Shown in pieces: positions 1-5,559 of a stretch of 10,442 bases of DNA. The DNA is taken from assembly GCA_031409775.1 (NCBI GenBank), contig JANNXY010000023.1, positions 1 through 10,442 on the forward strand, in the 5' to 3' direction. The position numbers were made by a program, and so were the translations under genes. Numbering within the stretch: the stretch's first letter is position 1; each line of letters starts with the position of its first letter. The notes beneath the pieces are model-generated. The model saw only the letters and a list, made by a program, of their open reading frames with translations, ran no database searches and had not been told where the DNA came from. The stretch comes from JANNXY01 sp031409775. Its GTDB lineage: Bacteria; Patescibacteriota; Minisyncoccia; Phycocordibacterales; CAIZIN01.

Positions 1-137
1 CCGAGGCGCATTGTATCACTTCCCCACGCAATCGGGGCGTACGGAGAGGTTCAGAGCCACCACGCGCTCCGCGCGTGCGATTAGTAGCTTTCGTCAGGGT
101 TCAATTCAAAATACATTCGAACTTCGTTCAATACACA
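1..137. other. Non-coding left edge with short hairpins
   Basis: I see no convincing gene here. Open frames on both strands cross the stretch, but their translations are low-complexity and run on into the inverted repeat. A GC-rich hairpin sits at 61-77 (CACGCG, five-base loop, CGCGTG). A smaller one sits at 119-129 (GAAC/GTTC). The words GAGCCAC and CTCCGCG near 55-72 resemble words inside the adjacent 120-bp repeat, so this may be decayed repeat material. That last point is inference. Confidence 0.4.
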
Positions 138-257
138 CCGCCAAAATTCGGAATCAGAAGAAACGGACAAAGCGGGGTCGCGCCGAAGGTGCGACACTAA
201 TGCATTCCCCCCGCCGAATCCAGAATCCAAAAGGGTTTTCCACGCTCCGCGTGGCTC
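138..257 (-). repeat. Left arm of 120-bp inverted repeat
   Basis: This segment is the reverse complement of 1662-1781 over 120 bp. I find one mismatch (T190 opposite G1729) and no gap. It contains two internal palindromes, one GTCGCGCC/GG(T/C)GCGAC with a GAA loop and one CCACGC/GCGTGG. Its outer end begins CCGCCA, the same six bases that form the 3' end plus CCA of the tRNA-Ser(GCT) at the other arm. Read on the minus strand it encodes the same peptide (EPRGAWKTLLDSGFGGG...) as the C-terminal part of the recombinase, so it may be the remnant 3' end of a second, oppositely oriented recombinase copy. Confidence 0.9.
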
Positions 258-278
258 GTCGTTTGCCAATACAAATCT

Positions 279-1856
279 ATGAATAATCAAACCAAAAAGT
301 TTTTCATTTATACTCGCAAGTCTACGGACGACAAAGACAGACAAGTCCGTAGTATTTCTGACCAATTAGCTGAACTGAAAGAGTTAGCATTGAAAGAACA
401 ACTGGAAGTGGTTGATGTCTTTGTCGAAAAGCAGACCGCCAAAATACCAGGTCGTCCTGTGTTTAACGAAATGGTAGAACGTATGGAAAAAGGCGAAGCA
501 TCGGGTATTTTGGCGTGGCATCCCGATAGACTTGCGAGAAACTCGGTAGATGGAGGAAAAATCATCTACCTCGTTGATACTGGCGTAATCGTAGAAATGA
601 AATTTCCAACTTTTTGGTTTGATCCGACACCGCAAGGCAAGTTCATGCTCTCAATCGCTTTTTCGCAGAGTAAATACTATGTGGACAATCTAAGCGAGAA
701 TATCAAGCGCGGACACAGAAACAAAGTGAAGGAAGGAATATGGCCTCAAATGTCTCCGATTGGATATGTGAACGAGAAAGGAAAAGGTATTGTGCCACAT
801 CCCGAACTTTCGATTTTAGTAAAAAAGACATTTGAGGCATATGCGACTGGGAACTTCACTTTGCGGGAAGTCCGCGATAAATTTAATGGGCTTGGATTGA
901 AGCGAAAAAGCGGCAGAGAGCTTGCGGTGTCGAATTATCAAAAACTTCTCAAAAATCCTATTTACACTGGTCTAATGAGATATAACGGAGAGATTTTTGA
1001 GGGAAAGCACGAACCGATTATCACAAAGAAACTTTTTGATTCCGTTCAAGAAGTGATGAGCCGAAAATCTAAACCTCATTCCAAGGGTTTGAAACCGTAT
1101 ATCTATCGCGGATTTTTCCGTTGTGGAGAATGTGGTTGCTTCATTACTACCGAGCAACAAAAAGGTCATAACTATTTGCGATGTACCAAACGGAAAAATC
1201 CTTGTACTCAAAAATATGTCCGTGAGGAGCTCATCACTTCTCAAATTCAAGAGGAAATCAAAAAAGTTTCTTTACCACTCGATTGGACAGAGTGGATGAT
1301 TGCCGAAAATGCAAAAGATCGGCAATCGGAAGTCCAATCGAGTACGCTTTTTGCGGATAGTGTAAAAGCCGACATTTCTCTTTTGGATTCCAAAATAGAG
1401 AAGCTGATGAACGCTTATCTCGAAAGTGCGTTGTCGCTCGAAGAATATCGCGAAGCTAAAAACAAGTTGGTTAATCAAAATCAGCTTCTCAAAGAGAAAT
1501 TATCGGCTTTTGAGCAAAAAGCGAATAATCGGTTCGAACTTACGGAAAAGTTTTTGAAATACAATATGGAATTGGCAAACGACCGAACAAATGAGGAAAA
1601 TACTCATTTGTTCAAAAAAGTCGGTTCGAACTTTTTAATTAAAGATCGAACCGTACTTTTTGAGCCACGCGGAGCGTGGAAAACCCTTTTGGATTCTGGA
1701 TTCGGCGGGGGGAATGCATTAGTGTCGCGCCTTCGGCGCGACCCCGCTTTGTCCGTTTCTTCTGATTCCGAATTTTGGCGGAGACGGGGAGATTCGAACT
1801 CCCGAGGCCGATTAGAGCCTGCCCCCTTAGCAAGGGGGTACATTAGACCACTCTGA
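279..1856 (+). CDS. Large serine recombinase (site-specific integrase/resolvase)
   Basis: Likely catalyses site-specific DNA strand exchange through a serine nucleophile, for integration, excision or inversion. The N-terminal resolvase domain (about residues 7-150) carries YTRKS with the probable catalytic Ser15, and HPDRLARN at 81-88 with the expected active-site arginines. A Recombinase domain follows (about 155-260). A zinc ribbon comes next, with Cys282, Cys285, Cys302 and Cys309, then a helical, probably coiled-coil segment (about 365-420). This order is that of large serine recombinases, and 525 residues is near the usual length. The ATG at 279 sits just before the conserved first strand and has no Shine-Dalgarno sequence. 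Residues from Glu462 are encoded inside the right inverted-repeat arm, and residues 500-525 are antisense to tRNA-Ser(GCT). The true functional end is probably near residue 460-475, and the rest a read-through tail. Family assignment is firm; substrate sites are unknown. Confidence 0.93.
   Translation: MNNQTKKFFIYTRKSTDDKDRQVRSISDQLAELKELALKEQLEVVDVFVEKQTAKIPGRPVFNEMVERMEKGEASGILAWHPDRLARNSVDGGKIIYLVDTGVIVEMKFPTFWFDPTPQGKFMLSIAFSQSKYYVDNLSENIKRGHRNKVKEGIWPQMSPIGYVNEKGKGIVPHPELSILVKKTFEAYATGNFTLREVRDKFNGLGLKRKSGRELAVSNYQKLLKNPIYTGLMRYNGEIFEGKHEPIITKKLFDSVQEVMSRKSKPHSKGLKPYIYRGFFRCGECGCFITTEQQKGHNYLRCTKRKNPCTQKYVREELITSQIQEEIKKVSLPLDWTEWMIAENAKDRQSEVQSSTLFADSVKADISLLDSKIEKLMNAYLESALSLEEYREAKNKLVNQNQLLKEKLSAFEQKANNRFELTEKFLKYNMELANDRTNEENTHLFKKVGSNFLIKDRTVLFEPRGAWKTLLDSGFGGGNALVSRLRRDPALSVSSDSEFWRRRGDSNSRGRLEPAPLARGYIRPL
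1662..1781 (+). repeat. Right arm of 120-bp inverted repeat
   Basis: Partner of the left arm, 119/120 identical in inverted orientation. It starts in the C-terminal codons of the recombinase (Glu462) and ends two bases into the acceptor stem of the minus-strand tRNA-Ser(GCT), so it includes the encoded CCA. Two hairpins are visible: CCACGC-GGA-GCGTGG at 1665-1679, and GTCGCGCC-TTC-GGCGCGAC at 1724-1742. The second lies about 35 bases past the tRNA 3' end on the minus strand and could act in termination or processing, but no T-run follows it. Confidence 0.9.
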
Positions 1857-1865
1857 CACGTCTCC
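1776..1865 (-). tRNA. tRNA-Ser(GCT), CCA encoded
   Basis: Read on the minus strand it folds as a class II tRNA. The acceptor pairs GGAGACG with CGTCTCC, the discriminator is G, and the next bases (1778-1776) spell CCA. The anticodon stem is CCCCC/GGGGG around the loop TTGCTAA, giving anticodon GCT for AGC/AGU serine codons. A long variable arm (AGGC...GCCT) and the T arm GGGAG-TTCGAAT-CTCCC are present. The G discriminator and long variable arm fit serine rather than leucine or tyrosine. Its 3' end forms the border of the 120-bp inverted repeat, so it is a plausible integration site of the neighbouring recombinase. Confidence 0.95.
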
Positions 1866-1934
1866 GACTAAATCAGGGTAACATATTAGCAGTTATTTTT
1901 CTATATTACGCTTTTTCTGGTATATTCTATATAT
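1866..1934. promoter_or_regulatory. Divergent promoter region between two tRNA-Ser genes
   Basis: This AT-rich 69-bp spacer must carry the promoters of both divergently transcribed tRNA genes. On the + strand TATATT (1921-1926) is a candidate -10 box, ending nine bases before the first tRNA base. I see no clear -35 box at the right distance. On the minus strand GCTAATAT (1884-1891 read in reverse) is a possible extended -10 for tRNA-Ser(GCT). Both calls rest on box resemblance only. Confidence 0.4.
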
Positions 1935-2021
1935 GGAGGATTGGGTGAGTGGTTTAAACCAGCAGTTTACTAAACTGCCGACCCTTAATTGGGTCCGCGA
2001 GTTCGAATCTCGCATCCTCCG
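1935..2021 (+). tRNA. tRNA-Ser with unusual anticodon ACT
   Basis: It folds as a complete class II tRNA. The acceptor is GGAGGAT/ATCCTCC with discriminator G at 2021. The D stem is GGT/ACC around GAGTGGTTTAA. The anticodon stem is GCAGT/ACTGC (1962-1966, 1974-1978) around the loop TTACTAA. The variable arm is GACCC/GGGTC, and the T arm GCGAG-TTCGAAT-CTCGC. The anticodon at 1969-1971 is ACT, which would read the serine codon AGU. If A34 were deaminated to inosine it might also read AGC and possibly AGA. CCA is not encoded, unlike in its neighbour. All stems pair well, which argues against a decayed pseudogene. The identity as serine rests on the variable arm and the G discriminator. Confidence 0.85.
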
Positions 2022-2023
2022 CA
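2004..2023 (+). repeat. 20-bp direct repeat, copy 1 (tRNA 3' end)
   Basis: The sequence CGAATCTCGCATCCTCCGCA covers the T loop, T stem and acceptor 3' strand of tRNA-Ser(ACT). It recurs exactly at 2154-2173, 150 bp downstream. A duplicated tRNA 3' end is the classical mark of attL/attR sites left by integration, but it could also be a local duplication. Confidence 0.9.
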
Positions 2024-2070
2024 ATGATCCGCAAGGAAGCCTAAATTGCTTCCGAGCGGATTATCATTGC
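2021..2070 (+). terminator. Long hairpin directly after tRNA-Ser(ACT)
   Basis: A strong stem-loop begins at the discriminator base of the tRNA. GCAATGAT (2021-2028) and ATCCGC (2027-2032) can pair with ATCATTGC (2063-2070) and GCGGAT (2056-2061), allowing for a small bulge. GGAAGC (2035-2040) pairs with GCTTCC (2048-2053) around the loop CTAAATT. It lies between convergent genes (tRNA on +, comFC-like gene on -), where it could end transcription in both directions or guide tRNA 3' processing. No U-run follows, so intrinsic termination is uncertain. Confidence 0.5.
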
Positions 2071-2172
2071 GTGAGGAGTGGAGATTCGAAAGCCGGAGCA
2101 GCTCGGCTGCGAGGCGGGGTAGCGGAAAATTTCAGCAGAAATTTATCCGTGACCGAATCTCGCATCCTCCGC
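2069..2172. repeat. Structured foldback with degenerate tRNA-3'-end copies
   Basis: The two ends of this segment can pair imperfectly: GAGATTCG (2081-2088) with CGAATCTC (2154-2161), and GAGG (2073-2076) with CCTC (2166-2169). Read on the minus strand, the left end resembles the same tRNA 3' end that the right end copies exactly. Inside are two smaller hairpins, AGCC-GAGC/GCTC-GGCT (2091-2108) and CGGAAAATTT/AAATTTATCCG around CAGCAG (2123-2149, one bulged base). No protein or RNA family was recognised. It may be a small repetitive element that targets tRNA 3' ends. Confidence 0.55.
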
Positions 2173-2173
2173 A
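2154..2173 (+). repeat. 20-bp direct repeat, copy 2
   Basis: Exact copy of the 3' end of tRNA-Ser(ACT) with no tRNA body upstream. It abuts the stop codon of the comFC-like gene (TAA, read leftward at 2176-2174). It is followed by an overlapping 12-bp perfect palindrome, CGCATTAATGCG, at 2170-2181. Confidence 0.9.
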
Positions 2174-2794
2174 TTAATGCGCTATCGCTATACTATATAT
2201 ATGTGATGCGCCCGAGTCGGCGAGGGCGCGTGAAGCATCCTGCAATGTGGCGCCAGTGGTAGATATGTCATCTAGAATCAGAATAATTTTACCTTGTACT
2301 AGTTCTCTGTGCATGCATATGAAAGCATGATCCATGTTGGTGAATCGCTCCGTTCTATTCTTGGTCTTGCTCTGCTGAGTTGTCACTCTCGTATGGGTGA
2401 GAATGTTTGGGATAAATTTTAATTTTGTATTAATCAAATTATTTTTATACAACCTCTCCATAGTTTCAAGCAGAAATAATCCTTGGTCGAATCCCTTCTC
2501 GGCTTCCCTGTGCGCACGAGCGGGGACAAATGTAACAATCATTTCGTCTGGTGGTAGCTTCGATATCTCTTCTAGGATTATGTGACCAAATATCTCTGCG
2601 ATCTCCCTATTCTTCCTATATTTGAGCTCCCACAGGGCGTCACGGACAAGGTTGTTGTGATATTTAAATATTGCACCGGTGCCTATCTCTGCCGATTGTC
2701 GAAACTGCGCTGGTGATAGTGACTCGATTTCTCTCACACGGAGACTTTTGGGGAAAAGAAAATCAACTAAATTGGAGAATAAATCAGTTAGCAT
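2174..2794 (-). CDS. comFC: ComFC-like amidophosphoribosyltransferase-family protein
   Basis: A phosphoribosyltransferase-fold protein of the ComF/GntX family, cytoplasmic. ComFC homologues are required for natural transformation in several bacteria. The PRPP-binding signature is clear near the C-terminus: a hydrophobic strand, then DDISTTGATL (175-184). Upstream are the family landmarks KYRKNREIA (58-66), VPARAHREAEKGFDQ (90-104) and a TRVTTQQSKTKNRTERFTN stretch (about 135-153). The N-terminal CxxC zinc ribbon usual in the family is missing, although 206 residues is only slightly short. The ATG at 2794 lies within the palindromic promoter, so the mRNA is probably leaderless. It is divergent from the pilus operon and shares its promoter region, which fits a common role in DNA uptake. 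Family confidence is high; the competence role is inferred from context. Confidence 0.85.
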   Translation of the reverse strand: MLTDLFSNLVDFLFPKSLRVREIESLSPAQFRQSAEIGTGAIFKYHNNLVRDALWELKYRKNREIAEIFGHIILEEISKLPPDEMIVTFVPARAHREAEKGFDQGLFLLETMERLYKNNLINTKLKFIPNILTHTRVTTQQSKTKNRTERFTNMDHAFICMHRELVQGKIILILDDISTTGATLQDASRALADSGASHIYSIAIAH

Positions 2795-2810
2795 GTTATA
2801 ATTATAACAT
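2793..2810. promoter_or_regulatory. Palindromic divergent promoter, comFC-like / pilM
   Basis: ATGTTATAATTATAACAT is a perfect 18-bp palindrome with a TATAAT box on each strand: + at 2797-2802, and - at 2806-2801. Transcripts starting about seven bases past each box would begin at or within a few bases of the ATG of the comFC-like gene (2794) and of pilM (2813), giving leaderless or nearly leaderless mRNAs. The two boxes overlap, so initiation in one direction should exclude the other. The palindrome could also be a dimeric repressor site. -35 boxes are weak (TTGGAG at 2772-2777 for the + direction). Confidence 0.65.
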
Positions 2811-2812
2811 CT

Positions 2813-3925
2813 ATGTCAAACTTCCTTACGGACCTACTTTCCAAACTTGGGGGCTCTGGTGACGAAAGCGTCATCGGGCTCGATATCGGCTCTTCTGCTA
2901 TCAAAGCTGTTCAGATAAAAAGGAAGAAGGGTAAAGCTGTATTAGAGACTTATGGGGAGTTATCTCTCGGTCCATATGCCAATATCGAAGTAGGCAGATC
3001 AACCAGACTCGATACCGCCACTCTCGTTGGTGCACTCAAAGACCTTTTCTCTATAAAGGAAGTAAATATAACCACTCGCAATGGAGGACTTGCCATACCC
3101 ATGCGTTCGAGTATGGTCTCTGTTCTAGCGTTCCCAACACTCAACCAGAAGCAGCTAGGTGAGATGGTTCCGCTAGAAGCCCGCAAATACATCCCAGTTC
3201 CAATATCTGAAGTCACAATTGATTGGTCTATAGTGCCCAAAGCGATGAACGAGAAGTCAGACAAATCCAAAGTCGAGCATACAGAAGTATTGGTAGTAGC
3301 TATACACAACGATACACTATCAACATATTCCCAGATATCTAGAGATGCAGAGATATCCAAACCATTTTACGAAATAGAAATGTTCAGCACGATGCGGGCC
3401 TTGTTAGACCAGGGACTCGTCGCACCTGCACTCATTGTCGATATAGGTTCGTATTCTAGCAAGGCGTATGTCATAGACGCGGGTGTTGTGAGAGAGTCGC
3501 ATGTAGTAAATAGGGGATCACAGGATATCACGCTCAACATCGCTACTTCGCTATCTGTACCGATAGATCTCGCAGAGAAGCTGAAGCGCAACATCGGCTC
3601 CAACAAGCCAGAAGAAGATGTGCATATAACAGAGGTCGCTGGGTTGGTTTTGGATTCTGTTTTCTCGGAAATTAACTCAGTTCTCGTCGGATTCGAGCGC
3701 AAGTATGGGATCAATGTTGGTTCGGTGTATCTCACCGGAGGTGGTGCCGCTATGAAGGGTGTATCAGAGAAAGCGTTTGAGCATCTGAGCATCAAAGCAG
3801 AGGTAGGTAACTCATTTGCCAAGGTTCAGATACCAGCATTTCTAAATGATGTGCTAAAGCAAACAGGTACAGGATTCTCTGTCGCAGTTGGTATTGCGCT
3901 TAGAGCCTTGCAAGAATTGGACTAA
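2813..3925 (+). CDS. pilM: Type IV pilus assembly protein PilM
   Basis: An actin-like ATP-binding protein that forms a cytoplasmic ring under the pilus machine and binds the N-terminus of PilN. The FtsA/PilM fold is visible: phosphate-1 motif GLDIGSSAIKAVQ (22-34), phosphate-2 VDIGSYSSKAYV (209-220), and the adenosine motif VYLTGGGAAMKGV (305-317). The PilM-typical EARKYIPVPISEVTIDW lies at 122-138. The end, VAVGIALRAL (357-366), is usual for the family, as is the length of 370 residues. The start at 2813 is supported by the TATAAT box just upstream; there is no Shine-Dalgarno sequence. It is the first gene of the rightward pilus operon. Confidence 0.95.
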   Translation: MSNFLTDLLSKLGGSGDESVIGLDIGSSAIKAVQIKRKKGKAVLETYGELSLGPYANIEVGRSTRLDTATLVGALKDLFSIKEVNITTRNGGLAIPMRSSMVSVLAFPTLNQKQLGEMVPLEARKYIPVPISEVTIDWSIVPKAMNEKSDKSKVEHTEVLVVAIHNDTLSTYSQISRDAEISKPFYEIEMFSTMRALLDQGLVAPALIVDIGSYSSKAYVIDAGVVRESHVVNRGSQDITLNIATSLSVPIDLAEKLKRNIGSNKPEEDVHITEVAGLVLDSVFSEINSVLVGFERKYGINVGSVYLTGGGAAMKGVSEKAFEHLSIKAEVGNSFAKVQIPAFLNDVLKQTGTGFSVAVGIALRALQELD

Positions 3926-3937
3926 GTTCGTTATAAT
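3908..3937 (+). promoter_or_regulatory. Candidate internal promoter before pilN
   Basis: TTGCAA (3908-3913) and TATAAT (3932-3937) are separated by 18 bp and lie across the end of pilM. A second TATAAT follows at 3943-3948. The pilN ATG is at 3952, so transcripts would have very short leaders. This could uncouple pilN and later genes from pilM transcription. Confidence 0.5.
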
Positions 3938-3951
3938 ACAAATATAATATT

Positions 3952-4659
3952 ATGGAAGCTCGTCCACAAGCAACATTTATCCCAAAGAAGCCAGTAACTT
4001 CTAATAGTATCGGGAGAAAGGGAATCGGATTCCTTTCACTTATTTCGCTTGTTATATTTCTCGCTACTGTTGCAGTATCAGTAGGTATGTATTTCTACAA
4101 AGATACTCTGGTCAAATCTATCGCCGCCAAAGAAAGCGAACTCGAAGAAAAAAGAAAGATATTTGACCCGCAGTTTACCAAATCTATTGTCGATTTATCA
4201 ACCAGGATAGAAGTATCCAAGAAATTGCTCGAGAAGCATGTTGCTGTTTCATCTCTATTTGACACACTACAGAAAGACACCCTCAAGACAGTACAGATAA
4301 CTGATTTCACATTTGGCACAGGCAATACCTCTGGAGCCGGTTCAGCTGGCAACAGTCCAGTTACCAAGATATCCATAAGCGGTCTCGCTCGTGATTACAA
4401 TTCGCTCGCATTCCAAGCAGAGACTTATGCCAAGAACCCAGACCTCAAGAATCAAACACTTTCCAACTTCTCTCTTACAGACAAAGGTGGAGTTTCTTTC
4501 TCATTTGAGGCCGAGATAGACGCCGATCTAATCGACTATGGTATCAGTATCACAGGAGCTGCCCCACGAGTTCCTGTATCAGATGAGATACTATCACCAG
4601 TAGCTACTTCTACAACTGCTACCACTACATCTACTAGTACTAATACCCGAAGACCATGA
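3952..4659 (+). CDS. pilN: PilN-like pilus alignment protein
   Basis: Probable bitopic inner-membrane protein that links the PilM ring to PilO. A basic cytoplasmic N-terminus (1-25) is followed by one membrane segment (about 26-48), a coiled-coil-prone stretch (about 52-95), and an extracytoplasmic domain with the repeated strand pattern of PilN/PilO proteins (about 110-190). The tail (about 205-235) is rich in Thr, Ser and Ala and looks disordered. The usual N-terminal PilM-binding motif is not obvious; ATFIPKK at 7-13 may stand in for it. Sequence identity to classical PilN looks low, so the call rests largely on topology and on position between pilM and pilO. The stop overlaps the next start by four bases (ATGA), suggesting translational coupling. 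Confidence 0.75.
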   Translation: MEARPQATFIPKKPVTSNSIGRKGIGFLSLISLVIFLATVAVSVGMYFYKDTLVKSIAAKESELEEKRKIFDPQFTKSIVDLSTRIEVSKKLLEKHVAVSSLFDTLQKDTLKTVQITDFTFGTGNTSGAGSAGNSPVTKISISGLARDYNSLAFQAETYAKNPDLKNQTLSNFSLTDKGGVSFSFEAEIDADLIDYGISITGAAPRVPVSDEILSPVATSTTATTTSTSTNTRRP

Positions 4660-5207
4660 GTAAAATCACCCCGATCATTTTCATCGTCTTCTCGATTATT
4701 CTGTTCTGGAAGTATATAGATCCTGCACGTGTAGAGATCAAGGCTCTGTCAACCACAGCTGGAGAATATTCTAGAGTTCTCGAGAGGGCGGAGGATTTCC
4801 GTGAGCGCCGAGCTAACTTACAGAAAGAGTATAGCTCTATATCCCCAAGTGATTTAATAAAGATAAAGAATATGGTTCCTGATGACGAAGACAACAAGAA
4901 CGTTAAGCTCATACTCGATATCGACCGTATGGCGAGCAAGCGAGGTGTTTCGCTAAAGAGCCCCACCATCAGTGACTCATCCTCGAAGAGTGACTCTGCT
5001 CGGAGAGCTATCGCCATAGATACAAATGCTTATGGTACGACCAAGATCGGTTTCTCCGTTTCTACTACCTACAACACATTCCTTCTATTGCTTGGAGATC
5101 TAGAGAATAGCCTGCGCCTAGTTGATGTAACAGATCTCAAGGTAAAGCCAGGCGAGAACGGTGTCAATGAATATTCGGTCTCAGTAAACACTTATTGGCT
5201 CAAATAA
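4656..5207 (+). CDS. pilO: PilO-like pilus alignment protein
   Basis: Probable partner of PilN in the inner-membrane alignment subcomplex. A single N-terminal membrane segment (about 5-19) is followed by a helical region (about 25-60) and a C-terminal ferredoxin-like domain (about 80-183). The stretch ISPSDLIKIKNMVPDDEDN (62-80) matches the PilO pattern in which a proline-rich joint follows the helix. The final strands (DVTDLKVKPG...YSVSVNTYWLK) also fit. The start is fixed by the four-base overlap with pilN. At 183 residues it is about normal length. Sequence similarity is modest, and the operon position strengthens the call. Confidence 0.75.
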   Translation: MSKITPIIFIVFSIILFWKYIDPARVEIKALSTTAGEYSRVLERAEDFRERRANLQKEYSSISPSDLIKIKNMVPDDEDNKNVKLILDIDRMASKRGVSLKSPTISDSSSKSDSARRAIAIDTNAYGTTKIGFSVSTTYNTFLLLLGDLENSLRLVDVTDLKVKPGENGVNEYSVSVNTYWLK

Positions 5208-5211
5208 TATC

Positions 5212-5550
5212 ATGTCTAAACGCAACATCATTTTAACAGGGATAATCATAGTACTTGTATTTGTCTCGTTTAACGTATTCTTCAGCGGGGAATCTGCCGA
5301 TGATATCGCACTAGTTGCAGCCAGCGCAGAGCAACGGGTCGAGAGCCAGGTGGGCGCAGATATACTGGCCGCACTCAATACACTCGAGTCACTCAGGCTA
5401 GATGTTAGCTTCTTTAAAAACGATCTATACAGAAACCTCCGAGACCAGAGCCAGCTGATCCAGCCACAGCCAGTCGGTCGTAACAACCCATTCTTGCCGA
5501 TAGGTAGAGAGTCTGGCGCAGCCCCAGTCTCTACATCAACGGCTAGATAA
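5212..5550 (+). CDS. Small membrane protein in the pilP position
   Basis: Not confidently assigned to a family. It begins with one membrane segment (about 6-24), followed by a helical region (about 30-80) and a C-terminal motif GRNNPFLPIG (89-98). A short Ala/Ser/Thr tail ends the protein. It starts four bases after the pilO stop and lies exactly where pilP is found in classical pilMNOPQ operons. PilP and GspC-type proteins often carry a similar R-x-PF-x-P stretch after their membrane segment, so a reduced PilP-like linker is possible. PilP normally contacts the secretin PilQ, which is not encoded here, and the PilP beta domain is missing. A function in the pilus complex is inferred from context only. 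Confidence 0.7.
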   Translation: MSKRNIILTGIIIVLVFVSFNVFFSGESADDIALVAASAEQRVESQVGADILAALNTLESLRLDVSFFKNDLYRNLRDQSQLIQPQPVGRNNPFLPIGRESGAAPVSTSTAR

Positions 5551-5559
5551 GAAACAACT

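Larger units (their letters stand above)
138..1781. mobile_element. Putative integrated or invertible recombinase element
   Basis: A single serine recombinase gene is bracketed by the two arms of a nearly perfect 120-bp inverted repeat, and the right boundary coincides with the 3' end of a tRNA-Ser gene. tRNA 3' ends are common integration sites. No cargo gene lies between the arms other than the recombinase. The arrangement could be a minimal mobile element, the remnant of a larger one, or an invertible segment. Inversion would keep the tRNA 3' end intact, because both arms carry the same terminal CCGCCA. The repeat is seen directly; the element and its limits are inferred. Confidence 0.45.

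Noticed and set aside
11..286. Open frame of 91 codons on the + strand before the recombinase
   Set aside because: It runs through the inverted-repeat arm and hairpins, has no recognisable domain and overlaps the recombinase start. It is most likely a chance frame in repeat DNA.
81..365. Minus-strand frame sharing a peptide with the recombinase C-terminus
   Set aside because: The shared peptide comes from the inverted repeat, and the N-terminal half is antisense to the recombinase start. I treat it as a repeat remnant, not a gene.
1724..1742. GC-rich hairpin after tRNA-Ser(GCT) as an intrinsic terminator
   Set aside because: The stem is strong, but no T-run follows on the relevant strand, and the same hairpin occurs in the left arm away from any gene end. 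It is better described as part of the repeat.
2004..2173. CRISPR-like array from repeated 20-bp units
   Set aside because: There are only two exact copies 150 bp apart, and the repeat is the end of a tRNA gene. There is no regular spacing and no cas gene.
1933..2262. Open frame of 109 codons on the + strand
   Set aside because: It is a translation of the tRNA-Ser(ACT) gene, the structured repeat and antisense comFC-like sequence.
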